From Carposina sasakii (Eukaryota > Arthropoda > Insecta > Lepidoptera > Carposinidae), in contig CP053166.1 in assembly GCA_014607495.2 (NCBI GenBank), forward strand, positions 11,302,455 through 11,366,454: a stretch of 64,000 nt of DNA, in the 5' to 3' direction. The position numbers and the translations under genes were made by a program. Below are positions 46,151 through 58,000 of the stretch, in pieces; positions within the stretch are counted from its first letter, which is position 1, and each line of letters opens with the position of its first letter. The notes beneath the pieces were generated by a model. That model did no database searches. It saw only the letters and a list, made by a program, of their open reading frames with translations, and was not told where the DNA came from.

Positions 46151-47010
46151 ATGTACAACGGCGGGCTTATTTACTTCTCTTCGTCCATATTTTAAATTAC
46201 ATATTTTGTAAGAGTAAAAAAATGAGTGTTATAACAAATATACCTAATGTCGCCAAGGACATCGCTTTGTTCTATCTCGTTTATTATGACTGAAAATGAG
46301 CGAGATAGAGAGCTCAAAGGCATATCCTTGCTTATATTCCTTATACCGCCGCCACAGACTCCCTATCGATATTATGGTACTAACATTGTATGCAAGTAAC
46401 AATGTAACTTTGCTATTACTTCGACTGATAGAATTATAGTGGTGCTTTGAGGTTCCTTCGAAGATCCCTAAACTTAGTGAACACATTGTTGAGAATCTTC
46501 GTGTTCCTTTAGGGCTCTTGTACAGGCTAAGAAAAGTCACCGAGGTTATGGAAGAATTCATAACATAACATTTCGGCACCAAGTGTCAATAATTTCAAAA
46601 ACAATCTGGACGAATAAACACATTAAAGAACATAGAAAAACCTAAGAAGAGAACATTCAGATACAGGCAAAATCAGTTGCCTCAACTGCCTGCCTGTTTA
46701 CATATATAATAAATAATAATAATAATTATAATTTTGTGCTTTTATCGAAACATATTCTGGCAGCTAATAGAAATCGTGTTTAGAAACGACTCGAATTCAT
46801 GCCATGGCTAGCAATTTTCTTAGCGTGTACAAGCGACCTAACTTATTAATTATTATTAAATTGGTTTATTTAGTACATAACTGACACGCGGCAGTATTGT
46901 CTGCTTGGTGTTGTCAAAGTTGTCAAAATTTGTGCCATATGTGATTGAAAACGAATGCGATCACGCGAACTGATACGTTGCTAGCTTTAAGACTAACGAA
47001 TGTCTTTATA
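46151..47010. other. Intergenic DNA
   Basis: The minus-strand frame at 46582-46244 shows no domain and no supporting context; nothing else seen. Confidence 0.4.
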
Positions 47011-47408
47011 CAGAGTGTTTGTGACAGCCAGGCAAATATTGATACCATGACTTCAGACCATGATTCTGAGGCGGAAAACATTCGTTTAATAAGGCCTTAG
47101 ATGATGACTTAAAAATAAAATTTTAACCAAATAAATATATCAAAAAGTTGCCCTCAAAAAAGTTCAAATAAATGATCAACCCTAATGGAGTCGCAAGTGA
47201 TCCAAAAAACAGCAATGTGTCACACAATCACTAATAAGCCCATTTAATTAGTCACAGAATCGTCCAATACAACTAGCGCGGAGAGCAAAGATTACTTATA
47301 ATCAAATCAAAAATACATTTCCTGCGAGTAATAACACTGTCGTATAACTCCACACAATGGTACTTGTTCAGCATTTTAGTATTTGCCTGGCTGTCACACA
47401 CACCCTGT
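47011..47408. mobile_element. TIR element (398 bp) with GTGACAGCCAGG ends
   Basis: CAGAGTGTTTGTGACAGCCA plus GGCAAATATT at the left faces TATTTGCCTGG then CTGTCACACACACCCTGT at the right. A left-end fragment lies at 36242. No transposase. Confidence 0.82.
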
Positions 47409-48883
47409 ATAAAATGTAACGAAAATATATGACGTACTTTGTCATTATTGTCATATTGTACATAATCCCTAGATTGAATGGAAGCAAAGATCTTTGATGT
47501 GAGATAGCGACGCTTTGCTCTGATTGGTCAACTGTCTATATTGCGTTATCATTGGTCCATTTCGACAGAAATTCGATCTCTAGTGGTTACGTGCATAAAT
47601 GAGCGTCATCGTACATAAAGCTAATTGTTTATTTCGCCAATATGTGTTATAACATAAATATATAATTGCATGGCTATTAAGAATCAATGGCAATGTTTTT
47701 ATACGAGTATTATAAGAGCAGTTAATTCAGGATATTTCAATTATGTACTTGTATTTGTAATTTAAATGGATGTTAGTATTACTGTGATACGATAAATTTT
47801 CAATGCGTAAATTAATATGTTGTGTATGTACGGTGGACACAATTAATCACGTATCCCAACTCTTTACCTGGTTTGATTGTACTGTATCAGGGATTATTAT
47901 CGTTATCGATATCGATATTATCGATTATTATCCACCGTCAACTAAACCATGCTCATATATGTAGTAGAGCCAGTTTTGCTGGTTCATAATGCAAGGTCTC
48001 TGGGCTCAACTATCTGAATCAAAATCAACTGATTTAGTTTATTTGGCGGTGGACGATCGGCTTTAACTTATTAATTGATAAATGTTCACCCACAGCTCTC
48101 TGTAGCTCTTGTAGGTTTGTTTGTTTTATTATAAAAAATGTTGTTAGTAGTTAGCGTGCCTTTCATCAAATATGTAGTTCATTTGAACAGTGGCGTTAGT
48201 TGCGCAGTGAAAAATTATATTAATCTGGGTAACTACATGTAAAAAGTGTTCGTCCCGAAATCGGCCACTGGAACTATTTTATGAAACTAATTTTTGTATT
48301 TCATTGTGTCAACTGTGCTATATGTACCACCAAATATTTAAGCATATCCTGATATTGATAATTTTTAAAGGATATTTACATGGTATTGTGTAATGTTAAA
48401 TGTGACATTATTGTCGATTTTTATAATATAATTATGTTAGGTATAAAAATAATTATATACTTTTCTCTTTTGTAAATTGATTAGTTTTATTTCATTCCAG
48501 GTATTAATAGCCTTTACATCCAACATCATATAAATTTATTTAATTGGCGGTCGATGTTCGGCTTATTTTAGAAAACCGACCGGATTATTTATTGTCGGCT
48601 GTATGTACACAGTCTGGGTGTGTAGCCAGCTTTAGTCATCAGTGCACAGTCTATTCACGGAACTATTTCTGAGACTATTATTATCCTTCTAGCTGGGAGA
48701 GGTGAGGTGGGGGGGATTAGGGCAGGTGATGCGCTCACGCCATCTATTTTTGACTGTTATTTTAACTTGTCAGAATATCCCTCATTATCGCGATCGCGGA
48801 TTTTTTCTGAGGTATTTTTTGACCTACAACATAGTCACATACCGCATAAAGAATTTTCTAGTTCTGTTTAAATATAATATTAG
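47409..48883. other. Intergenic AT-rich DNA
   Basis: No gene. An ATCGATATCGATATTATCGA run lies near 47905-47925. 48530-48620 resembles diverged dispersed repeat. Confidence 0.4.
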
Positions 48884-49158
48884 TCTAAGGCCGCACTAAG
48901 GGTTTTATCCCGCAAGCGGTTAACCGCGAAACCGATCGTGACGCACACACTACGGTTAAAACCGCGAATATATGTTCTATGGACCTCAAATTTTTGTGTG
49001 GTTTTTACCCGCTAGCTATATAACAAAACGCGGTTTTAAAATCAGTCGCGGGAAAAAACCGTCGGTGCGGCCGCTACCATTAGTTTCCTTTAGTCACCGC
49101 AAAGTCAGGCGGTTAAAAATCACAACGCGCAGCGGTTTAGCCGTAGTGCGACCTAAGA
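48884..49158. mobile_element. TIR element rich in CGCGG (275 bp)
   Basis: TCTAAGGCCGCACTAAGGGT at the left faces GCCGTAGTGCGACCTAAGA at the right. The interior repeats AACCGCG in both orientations. It directly abuts the Harbinger copy at 49163. Confidence 0.72.
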
Positions 49159-49162
49159 TTTA

Positions 49163-49884
49163 GTGTCGCGACACATCTGCGGAACGTACGGCGCCGAACG
49201 TTCGGCTAAATACGCTCGCAGTGTATTTCAAGTTCTCTATGACACATCAGCCGAAATTACGCCGCGTTCGGCGTAGTGCCTAACCTTCCTTCGGGCGATT
49301 TTTTCAGCTAAAACGCATTTAATGTAATTTGCATAGCAAGCGACACATCACGCGACGCGTTGCTCGACCGAAAGTTCGGCGGGCGGCAGACGTACCTGAA
49401 CGTTCGGCGTGTGTTGTACATCGCGTGCTTGGCGGTAGCAAAGAGTACATTTTTTCAAAATATCGTTACTAGTGAGAAATAGCAAATCATCAAAGATTGA
49501 ATTGACATAAATATTTAAAAAACTTATCAGGATAGGATCTGTACTTTGAATATTTTTGAAATTGACCTTCTTGGATTCTCATTGTATTTAGCGGATGCAC
49601 CCAAAAGTGTTTCTTATTTACTTCTTCTTCTTCTAAGCCTTCTATAATAGCTAATATTCTAATTAAATCCATTTTTCTGGGCAGTTCAGGTACGTCACAA
49701 CAACCGCACACCATAAAGTGTCGACACAGACTGACGACGACGCCGCGTAACTTTCCGTCGCGTAGCGCGCTGAACAAGACGCCGCGTTTTGACCGTTTGG
49801 TTTGTCATAACAACTGAATATTTCGACTGACACTTCAGCCGCTGAACTTTCGGCGCCGTACGTCCCGCAGATGTGTTGCGACCC
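49163..49884 (-). mobile_element. PIF/Harbinger element, copy I (722 bp)
   Basis: Bounded by TTA trinucleotides (49160-49162 and 49885-49887). TIRs GTGTCGCGACACATCTGCGG and, from the other end, GGGTCGCAACACATCTGCGG. On the minus strand a piece of Harbinger transposase N-terminus runs from 49673 (MDLIRILAIIEGLEEEEVNK, then HFWVHPLN, then a KFFKYL end). The DDE catalytic core is absent. Confidence 0.85.
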
Positions 49885-50552
49885 TTAGTGTCGCGACACA
49901 TCTGCGGAACGTACGGCGCCGAACGTTCGGCTAAATACGCTCGCAGTGTATTTCAAGTTCTCTATGACACATCAGCCGAAATTACGCCGCGTTCGGCGTA
50001 GTGCCTAACCTTCCTTCGGGCGATTTTTTCAGCTAAAACGCATTTAATGTATTTTGAATAGCAAGCGACACATCACGCGACGCGTTGCGCGACCGAAAGT
50101 TCGCGTAACGCATCAATGTAAACTTAAGTATATGTAGTGTTTTTTCGTTTCTAAGTAATATAAATAAACAATTTAAATCACAATATATATTTTATTTTCT
50201 TACCTTATCGTGACCATTAATCGCTCTGTCGGTGAAATAGAATCCCTGAACCTAGTACATTTTTTCAAAATATCGTTACTAGTGAGAAATAGCAAATCAT
50301 CAAAAGATTGAATTGACATCCGAAAATATTTAAAAAACTTATCAGGATAGGATCTGTACTTTAAATATTTTTGAAATTGACCTTCTTGGATTCTCATTGT
50401 ATTTAGCGGATGCACCCAAAAGTGTTTCTTATTTACTTCTTCTTCTTCTAAGCCTTCTATAATAGCTAATATTCTAATTAAATCCATTTTTCTGGGCAGT
50501 TCAGGTACCTACGTCACAACAACCGCACACCATAAAGTGTCGACACAGACTG

Positions 50553-50618
50553 ATTTTTTTTTTTTTTTTTTTTTTTTAATAAAGTTTGCTGACCTGGATA
50601 CAAGTCCTTAGGCCACAC
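50553..50618 (-). mobile_element. Tiny retroposed fragment with poly(A) tail
   Basis: A run of more than 20 T followed by AATAAAGTTTGCTGACCTGG and CTTAGGCCA, flanked by ACACAGACTGA on both sides (absent as a duplicate in copy I). Read on the minus strand it is a short 3' end with a poly(A) tail, as left by LINE-driven insertion. Confidence 0.7.
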
Positions 50619-50631
50619 AGACTGACGACGA

Positions 50632-51589
50632 CCAGTGTTGCCACCTTAGTGGATTTTCCACTAAAACTGGTGGTTTCGACCCCCGCTTTAGTGGTGAAAT
50701 ATTGCTTTTAGTGGATAGTGGATTTTTCTAGCGGTTAAATAAAATTGACTTTCAATTACTGAAAATACTATATCTCAACCAGTAAGCCACGTTTAAAAGT
50801 ATTATTATTTCTACTTAAGTTTATTTCGGGAGTGTTTACATCTGTGTAGGCCACACTGATTGATCCGTCAGAATCACTGAGGTCTAGAATACTCTATACG
50901 CAGGGATTCCCCGTAGAATATTTTCTGTATTAGTTAGTTTACAACAAACAAAGACAGAGTCAACTCTGTCTCGTGCAAAGAATATACTTACTCTCTAACT
51001 TCTCTCTAAGAAGAATTAATTTAAATTTTTTATTGAATCATTTGATGTGACAACAAAAATGTTCATGTTGATTTACTAATTGTTATTATATTGTTGTTTT
51101 TGTAATTGTTTATTAAGTTATAGTAAAGTATAGTAAAGGCTATTTACTAAAATACATAGTGTTATAACGTGCGCAGATTCTTGCCGCTAAAACAGCTGCT
51201 TTGTAACTAGTATCTGCAAAGTATTATTTTAAGTGAAGTCTTTATCTTCTATTGCAATATGCATACCATTGCTCCTGGATTTGTCTATTTGTAACCTTGA
51301 TGTTTCTTTACTGTTTTGTACTCTGTTACTCATACTTAATTGGTGATACTCAGGTTCTATCTGTTAAATGTAAATAAGCGAATGCTATTGCCACACAAAC
51401 CTATAAAGGTTTATAGGCAATTTAATAAAAAAATGTATCATATATTGTACTTACCTAAATAAATAAATAAAATAAAATAAATATTTTGTTTCGTGGAAAT
51501 TTTTGTGGTTTTTACAGTAGGATCGTTTTTCGTTAGTGGTTTTCTGGTGGTTTTAGAGGTTGAATCTGGTGGAAAGGTAGTTTACTGAA
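50632..51589. mobile_element. Insertion with CAG...CTG ends, hAT-like
   Basis: Starts CAGTGTTGCCACCTTAGTGG and ends GGAAAGGTAGTTTACTG. The ends contain inverted TAGTGG/CCACTA words but pair only loosely. The 950-bp interior is AT-rich with no transposase. Placed by comparison with copy I, which lacks it. hAT affiliation is tentative. Confidence 0.5.
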
Positions 51590-51659
51590 TATTTCGACTG
51601 ACACTTCAGCCGCTGAACTTTCGGCGCCGTACGTCCCGCAGATGTGTTGCGACCCTTAG

Positions 51660-52032
51660 TGAGGAGTGAGATTTCCATGTGAGGCTCCTCATGTATCAAT
51701 ACCATACATAATGTTATGAACTGGAATAACGTACTATGCAGTTCTGCTTTTAAAATATATCAATGTCAGATTGACGTATATATATCTCTCTCTTTCTTTT
51801 CACCATCAGTCAAAATCTTTTCATGGTAGGGGCAGTTTTGTTTTTCGTTAGTTGGCACTTTTTATGGCAATTATTAATTAATTACGCGCTTGAATGAAAA
51901 GAATATTATAAACAGAACCTTTCAAATTATTTGTTGTAGATGTTAGCTTAATTTTTTTTTGTTATAATAAACATACCTAACCTCGCTAAAAGTTATGAGA
52001 TAATAGATCTCGTTTTCTCAAAAATATTAACC
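51660..52032. promoter_or_regulatory. GNPAT upstream region
   Basis: The 373 bp between the Harbinger copy and the GNPAT start codon must hold its proximal promoter and 5' UTR unless an upstream non-coding exon exists. AT-rich; no TATA box or initiator can be assigned with confidence. Confidence 0.35.
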
Positions 52033-55000
52033 ATGAGTAAAGAAGTGAATTTCTGTAATATTCTTAAGCCAAGGAATACGCAATGTGGGATATTCAAGTT
52101 TATGAGCCGAGCGTGGAATCCGCAAAGAACATTGGTTCTCGATAGAACCTATTCACCTCAAAACTTGAAGGATCTGGTTGCTCAATCAGTTTATTTGGAC
52201 CAAGTTATTGAAGTGGTAAGAAATCAGAATTGTTTACATAATACTAATAAGCCAAAAGCATTCGCAACAGAATATTTAAAGCCATTGATAAAGACTAACT
52301 TTTATTTCTTGGTATACTAACATTATTAAAGGCTGTATAAATAAATATGGTTTACTAAGACCACATACAGTTTACTTGGTTTAGACAACTTTAGTTAGAT
52401 AGTTTCGCCTGATTTGTTCTGCATTTAGCCTCTATAAGTGAGGCCAACCTATGACTTACAGGATAATTTATATGGTATCTTTGATTCATGTTGATTTACA
52501 GTTAATTTCTGGTTATATTAGACACTTTTAAACTTTTTACCAATGAACAACTGTTTTCTGTGGGGTTTATAGCATGTCACAATATTCAGGTGTGCCCAGG
52601 TATGGAAAGCAGGTGAAATGAACAATGGGGGTTAAGGCTACTGTACCATACACCTATAATTTTCTTTTACAGGAGAGTGCTAAATCTGGAAAAAGCAAAA
52701 TAAAATTAAAACAGGAAGTTTTAGCTTATTTAGAAGAAATTGGATTTGAGAAGAAACTCCATGTCATTAGATGGATGGGCATAGTCTTTTTGAAGATATG
52801 TTTTATGATGAAAATAGGTGTTTATGTCAATGAACCAGCAGTATTAAAGGTAATTGAATTTTCTTACAGTTATGAAGTTTACTGGCATAGGCTACAAAGA
52901 GACAACTTCAATACTGTTTTATTCAGCAATTTCAGTTAAGTCTGTACTACTTTGTAATGTGAACATACATTACGTGAAGCTGATATTATTAACATTTTAA
53001 ATAGTGGCCAAAACCTCATTTTAATTCATCATCATCAGCCTATTGCAGTCCACTGCTGGACATAGGTCTCCCCCAGGGCACACCACAAGACTGCCATGGG
53101 GGGTATTTGCCCAGTCACCATGCTGGGCAGACGGGTTGGTGATCGCAGTTTGTATTTTGGACTATGTTGTCAACACGGGAGGTGCTGCTGCCCACCTCCC
53201 AGATTTTAATTATTTTTATCATTTTTTTTAATAAAATAAAAATTCCACCACAAAATAAATAAATTGGCTTTACATAAGGGAAAGAACAGTATAATTTCGC
53301 TATAATAACAACTTAACATGTAGTCAGTCCTACTTACTGCAAACATGCTATTCTCGCATATGTACCCACTAATAAAATTTTATGAAAATCTGTCCAGCAC
53401 AAAACTTAATTTATTATGTTATGTCTGTACAATTGCAGTTAAAATCAACAATGGGCAAGAACCCGGTGCTGTTTCTACCAACACACCGGAGTTATGCGGA
53501 CTTCTGTTTGATGACATACCTGTGCTACCATTACGACATTGACTTCCCTGCTGTTGCTGCAGGGATGGGTAAGGAAATAAACCAAAAATTATGTACATAG
53601 GTGGTTATGTAAAGTCTTATGCAAAGTATTTTGTATTTAAATGAACTTTACTTTAGGATGATATTGAGTTACTGAGAGACATAGATTTACAAGTGGTATA
53701 CCAACATTTTCAGTCACTTTATTACTAAAGTTTCTTAGTACTGAGTAGTGTATATCGGTAAAGATCTCCTTCGCATTCCCAATTTTTGGGAACAGAGCCA
53801 TGTCTTTATGTCTATTTGATTGTCAAAAGCTACTGAGACTTTTTTGAGGGAGTGCCACTGGGAAGGTACATTATTCCTATGCAGTTGGGTTTTTTCTATA
53901 AATTACGTTATTTTTATTTACTAGTTATTTCATGTTTGTTTAAGTTCCAATATATCACAGGAATGGTTCAATCCCCAGATTTCTACTCGATGGCGGTGGT
54001 AGGCCGTGCCATGCGTGAGACGTGCGCGTTCTTCATCCGTCGCTCGCTGACTGGCGCGCCGCTTTACGCCGCGGCGTTACGTCAATACGTCCGCACAGTG
54101 GTGGCCCGACACTGCGCGCCCGTGGAGTTCTTCCTCGAAGGCACCAGGAGTCGCAGCAATAAGAGCTTGCCTCCGAAGTATGGTGAGTCACCTACCCTTA
54201 CCCTCCACCCTGTGTTCTAGCTACCTATCATCATTTTCATGTTCTTAACCACCATTTAGTAAACCTTTAAGTTTCAGTTGGTAAGTTGTGAGCCTACCAC
54301 TACTTTTTGGGCACAAATGTAGCAGCAATGTTCCTAGTCATATTAAAATTATGATGTATGTTTCAAGGCAAACCATATTGCACCGACCTCATAAGTATTG
54401 GGATAACGGCAGGAGGATGATAATAATTGAAATTATGTTTAGACTTTGAATGGACATAGAAACATAAGTCATAAATCACACAATGGAGTATGTTTACATT
54501 CTTGGTAGTTACATATTGACAATGTAAATGACCGTGCATGTATCTGATGACTCGCATTACCTTGTTAATTCAGTATCATTGTACGCGGAACAATAACCTT
54601 CGCCGGCTTCCGCGATAAAACAATGCCCGTGTGTTCGCCTGTTAATTTTTCACAAAGGTTTCGTTATATTCTACTCGGCTTATTATTGCTGCCTATTTAG
54701 AAGGACTAGCTAAAATTTCCCATTGGATTTGTCACTGGTCGATAGATTGTTATATTTTTGACCAAAAAACGATAGGCTCATAAGACTTAATAGGTTATAC
54801 ATAGACACTGCTTCCTTATATTCCTTAAATCAACTCTTACGACATGCATGGAAGGAGATGCAGCTGGTCTATTCTAGTGAAACCCCGCATTAGCACAGGA
54901 TCAAGTGATCAAGACAGTTCAATAATGTTAAAATCATTTCTGATCTAATGTCCCATTTGCAAAATGTCTACCGAAACCATAACCCTATCGCATATTGTCT

Positions 55001-58000
55001 CGTTCTTGGATCGATTCGATCTCAGATCATCTCGTTCTGGAATCATCCCTTATGCGTTTGGCTGCAGGCATGCTCTCCATGAGCTTAGTGCCACTCTTCT
55101 CGCGAGAGGTGACGGACGTGACCATTGTGCCCGTCAACATCAGCTACGACCGTCTGATGGAGCAGAAACTCTTCGCGTATGAGCACATTGGTGTGCCCAA
55201 GCCTAAGGAGTCTACCGGTGTGAGTAGATTCCAATACAAAACGAGTTGCAACTCTTTAGGCCTGCTGAAACCTAAAACTAGATAGATATATAAACCGATT
55301 TCAGATATTTCTAATTTATGTAGCAAACATTTATTAAAAGAATGAAACCTGCACAAGTAGCAATACCCGCGAAACACGATATGATAAACCGATTTATCGA
55401 CATTCAGCCTGTCAAAATACGATAAATATAGCCGCCATGTTGAATTTTGTGTAGAAACGATACGATATCCACGATGAGTGGTCATGCTAGGGGGGCTGAC
55501 TGCGTATAATTTTAACCCAGTGTCAAGCTCATGACTTAGAGGAATTTATTGATACATCTCAAGCTCAAGTTCGAAAAGGCGTTTAGGCTCTAGACCGTAT
55601 TAAAAAAATATACATACATACACTCGTAGAATTTAACCTTATTTCTGGCGCATTCGGGTAACAAGTCCAATACATCAAAGTTTCTTACAGCAAGTCGAAA
55701 ATTTACAACTACATAATGTTAGTGTGTCAGTGCGCATTCTTTTGGCTTTGCTTTTGCAAGTTACATAATTCCCTTTTTGCCAAGACTCCCAGTTAGTCTA
55801 ATATTTGTGCCAGTAGATGGCGCTGCAATTGGTTTAACTAATTAGTTCCTGCATTCCTCTCCAGGGTTTCCTAAAGTCGCTCCGAAGTCTAAACGATCAC
55901 TTCGGCAACATCTACATAAACCTTGGCGAACCAATATCGGCAGAGGACTATTTAAAACACGAAACTAACACCCTCGAAACGACCAAACCTATTGACTTGC
56001 AGCAGTTAACGCCCGAGCAGTTCACAATAGTTCAGCAGATTGCCGGTGACGTCATCGCAAAACAACAGCAAAGCACCGTCGCGACGATATCGAATTTGGT
56101 CGCGTTAGTGTTGATGCAGAGTTTACTAGATAACCGAGCGTTGGAACTTGATCAAGTGGAGTTGGAAGTGGAGTGGATGGCTGGAGTGTTGAGGGGTTTG
56201 GGCGCGTCGGTGTATGAAACTGACGTGAGGGGGGACGTGACTCGGATCCTGGTGGTACACTCGCAGATGATGAGGGTCGACTCCGGATCCAGGCTGAGGC
56301 TGCTGGCTGGAGACGTGATGGAATTGTCCAATGATGTTAAAAGAAAGATGAAAGGTAAATTCATAGGCGGATCAGTTGTAATGTAATAGTTTTTTTTTTT
56401 TCATAAAATATCTGATAGTCTTTAAACTGCTGAATGGATTTTCAACAGATATTAGCTAACAACCATCTCGATGTTTTTACCTTTGGAATGAAAAAAAAAT
56501 GTAAAAAGTTCAGCTGTTAACAAAATTCCATAAACAAAATGAAAAAAGAAAAAGAAAAAAGTTCAGCTGTTAACAAAATTCCATAAACAAAATGAAAAAA
56601 GAAAAAGAAAAAAGTTCAGCTGTTAACAAAATTCCATAAACAAAATATGTTTACACATTTTACATACACACAACACAAAGTTGTTTTTGTGGTTCTTTTC
56701 TTACATTTGATTTAAATAGACAATTACCCGGTACAAGTAGCGTGATATTTTTGCCCGGTATCTTAGAATTTATATTGTTATACTATACAGGATGTAACAA
56801 AAAGGGTATCTTAGAATTTATATTGTTATACTATACAGGATGTAACAAAAAGGGTATGTTAGCGAAAGCATATGTAAATAGTCTACTATAGAGAACCTAT
56901 TCACAGAATTTGAGACTCGAAATCGCATGTTTAATTTTCAAGATTGTATGAAACTTCCTGAGATGTTTAAGAATTCCCCTTACTAGATCGAAAAATAAAC
57001 ATGTGATTTCGAGTCTCAAATTTTGTGAATAGGTTCTCTATAGTGGGCTATGTACATAGCTTTTCGCTTAATATACCCTTTTTGTTACACCCTGTATACT
57101 ATTATTATACTATTACTGTCCTCCAGGCCACATTCTCGCAACACGCACGATAGCCACGGCGATTCCGGTAATACAACTGCAGCTGTACATCAACCCGGTC
57201 ATGCATTACCTCGTGCCGCCCGCCATTCTGTGCGTCGTTATACACAACGCCGCAGTTACCACAGGTAATATATATAATTGGGGCAGCCAGAACTGCAGGA
57301 AAAACAAAATGTCGAAATTATCCGTGGGAAAAAGTAGCCTATGTTCGTCCTCAGGCTCGCTTATTTCCGGTCGTCCCCACTGGGCACGAGTGGAAAAAAA
57401 ACGTTCCACTCGTCACCACTGGGGATGAACGAAACTTTTTTCCCACTCGTACCCAGTGGGGACGAACGGCAGGCTGATTTTGTAACTTGCAACCGATCGC
57501 AATAGGGTAGTTGTCAGTTTTTTTTATTTGTATTTATATCGAAAGATCATAAAATAAAATAAATGTTTGCGAAAGTAAAACTTCGCTAGCGTGAAAACTT
57601 TCCGGGATATAACGATTTTAAAATCACAATTTTAGACTTGCCAAAAAACGCTCCATACAAACGGCTACCACGACGTGACGTCACTCTTTCAGTAACTTAT
57701 ATGCGCGTGAAAGAAATTTTGTTCTACACCTATATTAAATATTGCGTTTACAAATATGGTCACAGAACAAAAGTTGCTGTAAATGATGTAGGTGGACATG
57801 TGATGTTGTAATTTTCAATTAATTTCACATTTGAAAAATGGATTTGCCCACTTAACTTTGAAGGCTTATTACCGCCTCATTTGGGCACATAATCAAATTG
57901 TAATTTTACAGATAGGTATGGTTTTGATAATTTATTCTGATATGCATAAAATGTTATTAAGATTCAACCATAGGAAACTACCCCATCGCTGGATAGTCGC

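Larger units (their letters stand above)
49888..51655 (-). mobile_element. PIF/Harbinger element, copy II, with nested insertions
   Basis: Shares the TTA at 49885-49887 with copy I and ends at TTA 51656-51658. The same transposase N-terminus is longer here (50487-50200: HFWVHPLN, KFFKYFRMSIQSFDDLL, FRDSISPTERLMVTIR), the usual start of the Harbinger DDE domain, and then stops. It is interrupted by a poly(T)-bearing insertion at 50553-50618 and a long insertion at 50632-51589. Confidence 0.83.

Noticed and set aside
46244..46582. 112-codon minus-strand ORF
   Set aside because: No domain, no splice context, no repeat of the frame elsewhere; ordinary chance ORF in AT-rich DNA.
42001..52032. A third gene between the helicase and GNPAT
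   Set aside because: I searched both strands for exon-like islands with matching splice sites and found only transposon-derived coding pieces (Harbinger) and repeats.
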